This document shows positions 36,597-48,156 of a stretch of DNA of 64,000 bases, piece by piece. This DNA comes from Cryptococcus deneoformans JEC21 (Eukaryota; Basidiomycota; Tremellomycetes; Tremellales; Cryptococcaceae), in NCBI RefSeq assembly GCF_000091045.1, contig NC_006685.1, positions 295,001-359,000 of the forward strand. Direction: 5' to 3'. Position 1 is the stretch's first letter. Each line of letters starts with the position of its first letter. The translations under genes and the position numbers were made by a program. The notes below the pieces were generated by a model. It was given only the letters and a program-made list of their open reading frames with translations, was not told the origin of the DNA and searched no databases.

Positions 36597-36969
36597 TGGA
36601 GTAGTATTTTGACTGGAGAAATTGTTTTGTTGGTGTGATAGGGGATGCTTTTGAGAGAGTTGAGGTAAAATCACTGAGATCACTGATACAATTAACGAAA
36701 ACAAGACGATGAGTGTCTTCTTTTGCGGCCGGCCGGTGAACTTCGTTACAGGAAAAGGATGATGTCGATATTTGATGATAACGTAACCAGGGACCAGTCT
36801 AAGGGGACTTGGTCATATTAACCAAAACTTTTGTTGTTGACATGTCCTCTCCAAAAAGGCTTGTAGGCGGCGAATTCACACATACATGACTTTTTAAGCC
36901 TTCTCATATTCCAGCAGCACAAACAGAGAGTCACGAGCACCGATTATCTAGGCAAATATTTGAGAAAAA
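36597..36969. promoter_or_regulatory. Divergent promoter region thioredoxin / NUG1
   Basis: About 370 bp between two start codons. A palindromic GGCCGGCC lies near 36727. Nothing else stands out. Confidence 0.4.
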
Positions 36970-39334
36970 ATGCCGAAAACTAGTATGTTGCTGGTCCTCA
37001 CAATGACGTTCGCTCCTGACAAGACATCAGACAAGGGTGGGAAAGGGCAAAAGAACAAGGTGTATGCCTTACCAACAGCTCAGAGTAAGGACCACAAGCA
37101 CGTTTACTTTCTTATAGCCGCTAACACTACATAGAAAAAAAGGGACTTGATGTCCCAAAGTTCCAGATGAAAGCAAAGGTGCTTTTTTTTCTCGGGCGAT
37201 TATGAGATCCCTAGCTAACGTTTCTGCAGGCCGCTAGCCAAGCTCAACTCGCTCCCACCTCCCTAGGAGCTCTTAGCTCCAATGATCAAGACATCTCGAA
37301 CTCCTCTTTCGATCTTGGAAATGTTACTTTCCATGATGTCATTGACACTTCGCTCACGAAGGACTCCTCATCAAAAGCCTTTATGCGAGAGTTGCGCAAA
37401 GTCATCGAACGGAGCGATGTGATTATTCAAGTTCTTGATGCAAGGGATCCTGAAGGTACGAGGAGTCGTTGGGTGGAGGATGAAGTGCGGAAAAGGGACA
37501 TGCAGGGGAAGAAGCTGTTGGGTGTGTTAAACAAAATCGGTGAGTTTTCACTTATGAGGAGAAGTGAATGCTCATCCTTGTAATAAGACCTTGTACCAAG
37601 AGCGAATTTAGAGGCATGGCTTAAGCACCTTAGGCATTCTTTTCCCACAATGCCATTCAAGTCCTCTACTCAAAGCCAAAAGCAGCATTTATCCCAAAAT
37701 GCCGTTCCTCTTGCCCAACCGTCAACTGTTCCAGGAAAGCAAGCTGTCCTTCAAGAGCTTCCCACGACTTCAGCATCCCTTGGTGCTCCTGCTTTGCTTC
37801 ATCTCCTCAAACAATATGCCCTTTCAACACCACACAGTTCGCTCACAGTTGGTGTTGTGGGTTACCCTAATGTTGGAAAGTCTTCTCTCATCAACTCCCT
37901 GAAGAGAAGTCGGGCCTGTGCAGTGGCTGCTATGCCTGGCAAAACGAGAGTGGTTCAGGAAGTTGCTCTGGACAAGGGTGTGAAAATTTTAGATTGTCCT
38001 GGTGTAGTATTGGAGGATGTGGGTAGCCATATGGAAGGGGAAGAAGGCAGAAGAAGGCAAGCGGAAATCATGCTGAGAAACTGTGTCAAAGCTGAATTGG
38101 TGCAAGATCCAATCTCTCCAGGTAAGTCTGTCGGAGGGTATTACAAAAATCATTAGCTTATATGAGGTAGTGGAAGTGATTTTGAACAAAGTGGAACCTG
38201 CTCAATTACAGAAACTTTACAACATCCCTGCATACGATGACGTTCGCGATTTCTTGATCAAAATGGCACTCATTCGAGGGCGACTCGGCAAAGGTGGTGT
38301 CCCCGACCTTGAAGCTTCCGCCGTTCAAGTACTCCGAGATTGGAATAGCGGCAAAATCTCTTATTACACTACCCCGCCTAAATTTCACCCATCATCTGCG
38401 CCTGCACCTGCACCTGTCGTAACTCCTGTTCTGGCACCAAATGAGGCAGCGGGAGATATGGAAATGGGCGGCGACAAGGTTGGAGATGCCAAGATTCTTA
38501 CCACTCTAAGTGAAGCCTTCACAATCGAGGGGTTATTTGATAATTTGGGTGACGATGCTGCCTGGGAAGGAGAGGGTGTGGTCAAAGAAGAGGGAATTGC
38601 CGAAGAGTGAGTTACCTATCCCAATAGAAAAATGGAATAAGGCTCATAAATGCCGACAGTGCTGATTTGATTGCTCCTGAACCTGTCATTCCACCTGCCC
38701 TTGTACCTGAACAAACTGCTCCTCGAGCCTCACTCACTAAACGTCCATTCATGGGCTCCGAAGACGAATCTGACGCCGACTCTGACGCATCAGATTCTTT
38801 CCGACCCCGCACAACCCTTGGCCCTTCACCCGCCTCGTTCCAATCCACTTCTTCCAATGCTCTGCACTTCCCGGCTCAACCGCAAACTGCTCAGGCTAAT
38901 AGGCTTTTCACCGCTGAAGAGCTTGCTGTGCTTCCATCCGGCCTGCTTGATCGCAAGAAGGTCAAGTCTCTAGCCAAGAAGGCTAAAAAGAGACGTGCCG
39001 CCGTGGAGCGTACTGAAGGAGAGCTCATGGCTGGATTCATGGATATGGAGATGGACGAACCTGGGGCTCGGGAGGAGACGGAAGTGCAGATGCCCGCATT
39101 TGAGCAGAAGTCAAAAAAGGACAAGAGAAAAGAAAAGAAGGAAACTCAAGCGAAGCAGCGAAAAGAAATGACAAAGGTGGTTGCAGAGATGGAAATCGAT
39201 GAAGATGCCAGGAAGGAGGCAGAATTTGCCAATTTCTTGGCTAACATGAATGGTGAGTGTCTTGTTCCTACCTAATCAAACCCTAGGCATTAGCTAACCT
39301 TTATGCAGCGGATGGATCAGATGAGGAGTTGTAA
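36970..39334 (+). CDS. NUG1: Nucleolar GTPase NUG1/GNL3 (nucleostemin family)
   Basis: Roughly 620 residues in many exons; the first is only 13 nt. It is a circularly permuted GTPase: DVIIQVLDARDPEGTRSR, then G4 (VLNKID across a splice), G1 (VGVVGYPNVGKSSLINSLKR), G2/G3 (AAMPGKTRVVQEV and KILDCPGVV). An RNA-binding-type tail follows (LYNIPAYDDVRDFLIKMALI, RGRLGKGGVPDLEASAVQVL). The C-terminus is Lys/Glu-rich. These GTPases drive late nucleolar steps of 60S subunit assembly and export. The start ATG follows an A-rich leader, and the exon 1 join gives MPKTNKGGKGQKNK, typical of the family. The stop at 39332-39334 sits in a short final exon. Confidence 0.9.
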
Positions 39335-39957
39335 ATATGTAGTATATAGTAACACATTCCTTGACGAAAGCATGACCTTGTTTATACAGAAATTGTTCCC
39401 TCACCCCTGCTGCAGTTTGCAACTTCCATTGCATTACTCTGATGTGATCAGTAATTGCTGTATATTTTGATTCGGATGCTTTGGTTTACGTCCGAACCTC
39501 CAAACTCCAAATTCACCAAGTCAAAAGCGGATCATGATTTTCATCATTGATCATGGATCATAATTCATGGATATTATATTTATTCCAGCGATTTTCCAAG
39601 ACTTCAAAGGGCAGAAAGGGATGTATACAAACAGCAAAGGCACCTTCTGCCTTATTTTCGTAACCTATCGCGCCAGGGACAAAGATGAAGGACAGAGGGC
39701 ATGTATTGTGTATTACACATTTGTACGTCTGATGGGAGCCTTCCCTGATGAAGCCCGGAACAGCACTGGCCGCCCCTCTATTGTTAAACGCTGTGTGCCA
39801 GGCATGATGGGTATATGTATCCCTTATGCCTTCTTCTCGCTTATATAAAGGCTGTCTGATCTTCCCAGACCACTCATGCGAACGACTGAATGCCAACCAA
39901 ACAATTAGAATAATCAAATGGGATATTTGAGACGGGCATTGGTTGCGTGCGCCGAAG
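39335..39957. other. Intergenic, AT-rich
   Basis: About 620 bp with tandem CATTGATCATGGATCATAAT-like stutters near 39533-39565 (short ATCAT/GATCAT repeats). Open frames of 93 and 119 codons on opposite strands overlap each other and show no family pattern. Confidence 0.45.
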
Positions 39958-40547
39958 ATGAGTCACAAATATCGATGGTTTCTCATGCTGCTTTCCTGTA
40001 ACCTAGTCAGTTTTGGAGCACCGTTACCTACCAGGCAGGTAAGTTTCTACCAAACTGATCATAAGGGATGACTAACATGATGGCCTAAAAGGCTACGCCC
40101 GCCCAGGTGACGGATGTGTTGGATATCTCCATGACTGGCGAGGGAAAGATGATGTTCTTTGACGTAATCAATAACAGCAAAAAAAGTTCAGGAAATACGC
40201 ATATACAAAGGTCACCATCAGCTCACTCATCTCTTCTCGGTGCCACTCGCACCACTTCATCAGATCCACCATTACCCATAGAAGATGAGCCATCGTTAGA
40301 AGAAATAAGGAGTTGGAGAAAACACAATGGGCTATTGAGTACCATGTTGCGTATATTTGGACCTTGGGTGCATACGTCAATGAAGGAGCCTTTATGGAAG
40401 AACGATATGGATGAGGATAATCAGCGGATAGGACCGATTAGAATGGGGCGGCCAAAAGAAGTGCTGGTGCTGGGGGAAGACCACTTTGGGCGTAGAATAG
40501 TGAAGAGAGGAACCGAGGTCTTCATAGAGGTAGGCGAGGGAGACTGA
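39958..40547 (+). CDS. Small secreted-type or type I membrane hypothetical protein
   Basis: Two exons, about 178 residues. The first exon encodes MSHKYRWFLMLLSCNLVSFG followed by APLPTRQ, a textbook signal peptide with a cleavage site at about residue 20-22. The mature part has no recognised domain. It contains DISMTGEGKMMFFDVINNSK with one N-glycosylation site (NNS), a basic/Ser-rich section and RPKEVLVLGEDHFGRRIVKR near the end. The intron has a GTAAGT donor and joins in frame. An out-of-frame ATG at 39918 starts a 28-codon frame that overlaps this start. Whether the protein is secreted is inferred from the signal peptide alone. Confidence 0.6.
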
Positions 40548-40880
40548 GGAGAATATTGGCTAATAGCGCGATGGGTCTAGGAGCCAGTGTTCAATGGGCG
40601 ACAATGGGAAGGTGCAGAAGAGATGGACGACGAAACGGACGAGCCATATCTCTTGGGGCTTGTATAACCAGCTGTATCAACGAAGTTGTATTTACTCTGT
40701 GGTGATGAAGGGCACCTGATACATATGAGTCATTAGAAAATCTGGTTCCGGCTGTATTCACGGCTCGTGATCGGCCCGAGTCGATGTCATAAATAATATC
40801 GTGACGGTTAATAGTCAACGGACGACGTCCGTGTTTTTTCATTGTCTCCAATCCGAATCTCTTCCCCATCTCACTTCAAA
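40548..40880. other. Intergenic upstream of the cystathionine gamma-synthase gene
   Basis: About 330 bp; promoter region. A sulfur-gene type site was looked for and not found with confidence. Confidence 0.35.
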
Positions 40881-43025
40881 ATGCCCACATCAACGAGTAA
40901 CCTTCCAGCGCCTATCCCTCTTGGTTGTTCCGTTCCCGCTCTTACGGCTCATGCCATCTCTGTGTCTCTCCCCACTTGGGAGGACAACATCGGATACGAA
41001 GAAGGCCACAAACGCGTAGTCGACAAAATGGAGACTGGTTACCCTCGGTTCTTTATTCACCGTAGCATTCAAAAGGTATGGGCTATCTCAGTGCAGATCA
41101 CATGATTTTCTAACAGGATTTCAGCTCGCTGCCCTATGTCTCTCCAAATTCGGTCAGCCTAACGAACTTTGTATTCTCTTGCCCGCGCCTCGTGTCGCTG
41201 CTGCAGGCCGCGATTTCCTCGCAGCTCAAGATCCTCCTATCCCTTCTCGAACGGTTGAGTTCGTTATCTGTCCTTCCAGTAAATCGCTCACCGATCTATC
41301 CTCCGCCAAATCCCTCGGTATCGACTGTATCGAGCTCCAGATCCTTTTGTTTGATAAGGACAAATGGCCTTATGGTAAAGCATTCTGGCAGCACACCGGT
41401 GATGGTGTTTCGTCACGTATGGCTGAGAGGGCCCTCTCTTTCCTCGGTGAGACACCAGCTGGTGTCCAGCCCAGAGCGCCTTCTCCTCCAACCTTAGAAA
41501 GGCCCGCGAGCAAGGCTCCCAGTTCAAGGAACAGACATTACTCTAAGAGGACCGGTTCGGTACCTCCTACCCCGACCACACCTAGCGAATCCCCCAACAG
41601 CATGCCTCAATCCTCTACGATCCTCGAGAAGCCTCCAGTCGACCCTATCACTGACGAAAACCTCACTTCTGATTTGACGACTTACCTCGAAGAACGATAC
41701 GGGCGCAACCTCCCTTTATTCAACGCTCCCCTTGCCAAGCAAGCTCTCAAGCGGCGAATTGCTGGAGGATTGTTGCCTAGTGATGAGGACTATGGCAAAA
41801 TCGAGGATGTTGCTCGAGGTGCCGGTTCGGGAAAGAAGGCCGTGACTGAGGAAAATGTGTATCTTTACCCCTGTGGAATGAGCGCCATTTGGCACGCGCA
41901 CGACATTTCGAGGATTGCGCGAAAGCTTCAGGGCGAGGCTGAAGGGATAAGTGTCTGCTACGGGTATGTTTTTCGTAATATATCTCAGATGGGCATCAAA
42001 CTAATGACCTTTAGTTTCCCGTACACTGACACTTTGAAAATTCTTAATAAATGGGGACCTGGTTGCCATTTCCTTGGTACTGGCGGATCCGAAGACATCA
42101 ATGCCCTTGAGAAAATCCTCGTGGAGGCCAAAGAAAATCCCAATGAACCCCCTATTCTTGCTTTATTCTGTGAATTCCCATCTAATCCCTTGCTCCGAAG
42201 TCCAGATCTTGTTCGCATCAGAGAACTTGCGGACAAATATAGTTTCTTCATCATCGTTGATGAAACTATTGGTAACTTCATTAACGTCGAAGTCGTGACC
42301 TTTGCGGATATTGTGGTCAGCAGTTTAACCAAGATTTTCAGTGGTGATGCCAATGTGATGGGAGGAAGGTTAGTTTGTTTCCATATTCCCTTGCGCGAAG
42401 TAGCTCTGATCTTTTCGTTAGCCTTATCCTTAACCCTAATGGCCCTCATTACGACACACTCAAGGCTGCTCAATCTTCGGTATACGAAGATTATTATTAT
42501 CCTGAAGATGCGGTTTATATGGAGCGCAACTCCCGCGACTATCGCGCTCGTATCAAGAAAGTTAACGACAACGCATACGACATGTGCGATTTCCTGCACA
42601 AACGGTCCCTGGACGATGAGTCTACTCCTGCTGAAGGCAAAGTGTTAAAGAAGGTATACTATCCACGGTACATCACACCTGAGACTTATGCTCAAGCTCA
42701 ACGACACCCCACGCTCGGCAAAGGGGGGTATGGTGGTCTTTTCTCCTTAACATTTACCTCGCTCGCTGCGTCAAAAGCGTTTTACGATGCTATCGGATGT
42801 GCAAAGGGCCCATCATTGGGGACGAGCTTCACCCTTGCTTCGCCATATACCATCTTGGCTCATTACCTTGAATTGGACTGGGCGGCTGGTTACGGTGTGG
42901 AGAAGGGATTGGTCAGGATCAGTGTGGGACAGGAAGATCAATCAGTGTTGAAGACGTGGTTTGAAACAGCATTGGCGGCAAGTGAGGCAGCAGGTAGGGC
43001 AGAAAAGGAAGGGCGAAAGGAATAG
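40881..43025 (+). CDS. Cystathionine gamma-synthase (fungal STR2/met-7 type)
   Basis: About 660 residues in four exons. The fungal-type N-terminal extension includes IPLGCSVPALTAHAISVSLP, TWEDNIGYEEG and YPRFFIHRSI. A Ser/Pro-rich linker follows, then the Cys/Met-metabolism PLP domain: VYLYPCGMSAIWHAHDISRI, FPYTDTLKIL, FFIIVDETIGNFINV and VVSSLTKIFSGDANVMGGS, where the Lys of SLTKIFSG should bind PLP. The C-terminal domain has GYGVEKGLVRISVGQED. The enzyme condenses an O-acyl-homoserine with cysteine to make cystathionine in the cytosol, part of the transsulfuration route to methionine. Family length and motif order fit; no lesion was seen. Confidence 0.92.
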
Positions 43026-43146
43026 AAAAGAAGACTATATTTAAAAAGAGCTCAATGGATCCGCAAATGTAAATTCTCGGTTTGAACGATTTGAACCATA
43101 CATCTTGATCTAAAAACTAGACTACATTTGATTTGACTCTATACCG

Positions 43147-46100
43147 CTACACCTCCCAGTCTGCAGTATCCTCCGATAAAGCGATAAAAGGCTTATCCAA
43201 GCTCATGACTGCACCCTCACAAAGCGGACAGTTAGATGCCACAAGCGCATCCAGCTCATTTCTAAACTCTTCCGCCCGACTGTCATCAGGTTTTTCCCGC
43301 TTCCCGCCCTTCTTGGCTTCTCCAGTACCACCAACACCAACACCAACGCTCACCATAGATACTGCTTGAGCAAGAGCATCAGGTATGATTAACTCTCTAA
43401 GCTTGTCACCCGCCGCAATCAACTTATTACGACCGGTTACACCTCCCAACAAGAGGTCTGTAGCAACGTTGGAAGATGCAGGTGCTTGGCGAAAGGGGTG
43501 TTCTTTGCCGCGTCCTGGGGTGCTACTACCAGACCCAGAGGGCGTGAAGTTGGATGAAAGGAGATGGCGACCGAAAGATGGCCCTGAGCGAGACACAAGT
43601 TCATTCTGGAGACGAAGAATACGTCGAAGCGAGGGCGATGGCAGGTATTCCATTGCCTGTTCGTACGTTAATTCGGATATTACTACGAGACACCCCATTC
43701 TAGTGAAGAAAAAGATGCTTACCATGGAGATTAGACAATCGCCGTGGAATTGATGCTGACAAGGGAACACGTAAAATTGCCTGCTTACTAACTCTAATCC
43801 ACACTTCCAACATTTGTCAGACTGTTCAACGGTGACGAAGCGCTTAGCCAGGTTGGAGATGTCGCGTTTAATAGACTCTGAGGAGGTGATGGCCTCATCC
43901 ATTTCAGCCTTGAGAGCATCGATGCGAGCGGAGTACTCTTCCAAAGCTGAGCAGATCTCGATTTTGAAATCGTCGATGACAACGAAGTCTGGGAAAAAGG
44001 GTAAGATATCTTCGATCTTGAGTAGATTGGTCGATCCAAGGAATTGCATGGCGCTTTTGTCTTTTTAGTCAGAAACATACCAAATAAAAAAGAATGCGAT
44101 GACCCACCTCTTGATGTCCTTTTGTTCTTGTACTACATATTTTGCAATCTTTAACCACAACTTCTTCCTCAGTACGTCGTCATCCTCCGGCTTATCAGCA
44201 TTTTCTTTCGCCAGCTCCAGATCACCCTTGTCCAGTGCTAGATCCACGCTGCTCTCATACAGCCCCAATTTTGAATATATCAACACGCAAGGCTGTATTC
44301 TTCCGTGCTGTTTACATGTCCTCAAGGCATAATCCAGATCGTAATAAGGCCTTTCTGTCTCGGGATCATCTGGGCAAGAGGACAGGAATCGTATTAAAGG
44401 CCCATCATCGGGATCCGGGTCTGTAGCGTAGAATGTAAGTAAAAGGTTATATATTGTGGTGTCAGTACATGATTGATGATGTATGACATGCGAAAGATAT
44501 CGGACGGCATGGTTGGATGACATGGGTTCGGAGCGCCGATGCTGTTGAAGGATGGCTGGGATAAGGCGACGAGGTGAAAGAGCAGGTTGACGGATCCAAG
44601 AGTCAACAGTTTCCTTTGGAGCGTGACGCATGAGAATGGAGGCAAATCGGTAGTACAATTCAATGGTGTTCTACAATGCTATCAGCAACATTCTTACAGG
44701 ACCCTCAATCCTAAAAATCTTACCTGACGACTCAAGGCTTCGATGGCTTTCAACCACTGTTCCTCCGTTATCCAATGCTCAATAACTTTCCCATGATCCT
44801 TGATCAAGGTGGCATAGAACAGATATAGATCGGTTCTTCCATGGCTTTGGATCAGTTCATATACCACCTTAGATTCGAGATCGTTCTACAATGATAGGTC
44901 AGCCGGATAGTTTTTTGGCGCATGTATATCACCAACTTGGTAAGTATTCATGAACTCTTTAAGATCCTCTTCGGTTATTTGCCTCTCGATGTTCAAGCTG
45001 TCCATATCCGTGTTGGCAGAGTCAATCGCCAGTAAATCTTCGAGCGCATTCCACTTGTTGAGGAAGATCTCTATTAGCCATGTGGCGAGCATCATTCGTT
45101 GCGTGCGTTGCTGTAAATTCCATCAGCTTAAGTATATCCCATATATCCCAACATGTCACCTTTTTATCCAGTCGATTCAGTCTTTCCGACAGGTAAATTC
45201 TCAAGGCATCTCGCTCATCTGCATCAATGAATCTTAACGTGACGTATTCAAAGCTCCGGTTTGTCTGGGAGTAACATTGGGCAGATTGAATATACCGTCC
45301 TTGTTCGAATAGATAGTCACCTTGCTTGGAAAGGATAACGTCCTTTTGTGAAAGTGTCTGTCCTCAAGCGATGAGCAATCCTCAAGGGACGAACGAGGTG
45401 ATTACTCACCTTGGCAAAATTAAGTGCTTCTGTATACTCCCCTTTCTCCAGCTTTGCACGCCATATATCCCTGTCCTCGTTTCGCACCAAGATCTCCAAT
45501 ATGGATTTATTGGTGTATATCCAAAATGTTCGGGAAACGGGGTCTGCGGACATGCCAATGGCCTTTTCGTCTACGGACTATGTTCTTTGTGAGCGACATA
45601 ATGTTGTTTTGGCTAAGCAATGAGCTCACCAAAGGAAGCTTTTCTTCCCAAACAACTTTCTCGTTCTCCCTTGATACACCAGCTACTCTGTCCGAGTAAA
45701 GTAAAAGCCAGTGCCATTGAGTGACAGCCACTGCAATAGGTATTGCAGGTAGGGATGGCGATGATGGAGCCGGCCTAGGTGCAAAGTCATGAAGAGCTGA
45801 ATCATCAAAAATCGGATATGGTATAAGGGACGGTCTCAAAAGGATATCATTAGACGGAGCACTTGAAAGGCTGGAAGTGTACAGTCCGGGAGCTATTAAA
45901 CTGATCAAATAGGGTACCAAATATGAGGAACAATAAAATAAGCTCACCTGTCAACCAGGCGATGGCAGAAGGCGCCGGAAGCGTTGAAGAAGATTGGGCA
46001 GGCGTGGATGGAGTGTAGAAAACCAGGGATGGATTCACAATATCTCCAGGGAGCTCTTGGAACTTGGGAGTACTGTTTCTGATTGGCTTAAAAAGTTCTT

Positions 46101-47206
46101 CCGCCCAACCTCCTGTCTTCCCTCCCGCTGTTGTCGTGCTGACATTCCCTTGCACTTCGTACAGCCTCTCCTTAGTGGTGATGACCACCCATGCGCGTTT
46201 TCCAGCCCCCTTCTTCCCACCTTTATGATGACGGTCCGATGAAGAGCCGTTGGCTGGCCAGAAGCCGAAGCCAATACCAGCCACAGGCTGCTGATCTGGA
46301 AGGGTATACACAGTTTGCAGGTCTCGCTCAACGGGTTTGCTCATACCAATAGATACAGATTTGAAAATATCGTCTTGAGGTGGCAAGAGCAACGAGAGGA
46401 TTTGACCGTTCGTTGTTCCCAGAAGAACATCCGTCGATGGAGGTGTGACGGCGTCCCCTTTGCCCTGCCCTGTCCCCTCTCCGTTTGCGTCTACTGTCAC
46501 TCCCGAGATAGGAGACCAACCTGCTGCTGTTATACTCTGCCTTAATCTCAGCGGTCGTGGTCGTCGAGATTGAATGGCAGCATTTCCCGGGCTAATAGGA
46601 AGATAAAACGTATCCCCTGAGCTGGTAGATATTAACAGATGTCTGGCTGTGGGATCGGCAAATAGCTGGCTGACGACTGGCGATTCTTTGGTACGTTGTG
46701 AGCCTTTTTCGGGGGTTGGCTTTGGTAGATCTATTGTGACCAATTCTTCTGGTTTCTCCAAGTCGATGATGACAAGCGCAAGGGGTGCAATGGCAAGGAA
46801 AAGAACATTGTTAACAGAAGTAAGGCACAGCACCGATGAAGGTGGAGAATATTGCACCAAAGATAACGAGAAGAGTGGAGATAGTGCTTGTGAACGAGCT
46901 GATGGGATGAACCCGGTCTCCAACTGCCCAAATATGAGCAAAGTTTCTGTATAAGCGACCTAGTACTTACAGCTCTGACCATAACAGCATCCTCGCCCGG
47001 TTGCTCTTCGTCGCCTTCTTCAAAACCCTCATAACCGACTGCCTGGATTCCTGAGCCTCCATATCCTACATTGTTGGATCCTTGGTAGATACCTGAAACG
47101 GCATAGGACGCAGCTGAAGGACCAGATGTATGTTCCACAACTAACACGGATGAGCTTCGAGCGAACTGTTCTGACAAAGACACTTACAGTCATCAAGCAT
47201 GGACAT
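43147..47206 (-). CDS. VPS18: Vacuolar sorting protein VPS18/PEP3 (HOPS/CORVET core, RING finger)
   Basis: Around 1,000-1,100 residues in more than ten exons. The start MSMLDDFVEHTSGP is followed by the Pep3/Vps18 beta-propeller (SVLCLTSVNNVLFLAIAPLA, LISTSSGDTFYLPI), a middle domain ending near IQPCVLIYSKLGLYESSVDL, clathrin-repeat helices (DLELAKENADKPEDDDVLRK) and a C-terminal RING: CWKCGLELVSRQFYVFPCQH, FHGDCLI and CPLCEGAVMS. Vps18 is a core subunit of both HOPS and CORVET tethering complexes at vacuoles and endosomes. A Ser/Gly-rich insert lies inside the C-terminal region between the two halves of the RING. Exons checked at the start are GT-AG. Confidence 0.93.
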
Positions 47207-47451
47207 CTTGCGGAACAAAATGGCAATACTGCAGTGCGACGGGTTGAGGGCTGATAACTAGGCTTTGGGCTCTGCTTTTAGACTTTATTTGGTTTAAATC
47301 CAGTATGGATGGCTTGGACTCAAGCTGAACGAACCACAAAGCCGACGAGCAATGAACGCTCAAGATTGTTGGTTGTAGTGTCGTCAACACCACCATTGCT
47401 CAGAGGATGATGATGATATGCGCGCGTGTTTTCCACGTGGCGAACATGTCT

Positions 47452-47866
47452 TCAGTTTCCGGCCCAGCCCGTTTTCTTTAATTTCTGAATTTCCTTGTAG
47501 GTACATACCACTCATTACCGGGTCGAAATTCATGTTCTTCGAAGATCGTCGCCATTTGCATTGTCTGCTTCGTTGCTTTTGACGTCCATGCGTTTTTTCG
47601 TGGCCTCTTTGGCTGGCAGCATCGAAGTAAACAGGATGAAAGTCAAACTCTGAGCAGAGCCTCTTCCGTCCCATCATAATTCTTTCCAATCCTTCCGCCT
47701 TCTCATCAGTCAGCACTCTTACTTCTTTACAGTGTGTTAAAGCATCGTCAACCACTGCGTGAACCCAGTTCCTGGCCTGTCAAGACTCCTTTGGAGCGAT
47801 ATGGTACCTGATTGAGCAGGCCTCTTGGACCGTACCAACTCTTGTAAGAATCCCATCACCCATCAT
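47452..47866 (-). CDS. Possible small hypothetical protein
   Basis: A frame beginning MMGDGILTRVGTVQEACSIR can be joined through a 36-nt intron to NWVHAVVDDALTHCKEVRVL, continuing through GLERIMMGRKRLCSEFDFHP. A further 43-nt intron would end it at KTGWAGN. The result is about 115 residues with a helical first half and a basic end. Both introns are shorter than usual here, and I recognise no family. It lies between the divergent VPS18 and RGS genes. It may be genuine or the 5' leader region of neighbours. Confidence 0.3.
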
Positions 47867-48156
47867 TGTCGACGTCAGTCCATCACCTTTTGCATATTAG
47901 CGTGTTTTGTCGTTGCTGCTCAACTTACCGACAGCGTTAACAGCGGCAGAACCGCGCGCTTATCTGCGCTAGAAGAGTGACTGAAACAGATCGATAACGC
48001 CCCTTGGTCTATGTCGACACAATTTTCAGTACTATTGGCAACCGAAGAGTTTACCTTGCGCCCTTGCCTTTCTTACAGTTGTCGGTCGCGACAGATGATA
48101 TATATTCCCCGCTTAGCAATGGGCCCCTACATGGCAATTATACCTCTCGTTCTTCA

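Noticed and set aside
39567..39848. 93-codon frame between NUG1 and the secreted-type protein gene
   Set aside because: It overlaps an equally long frame on the opposite strand and shows no protein-like pattern.
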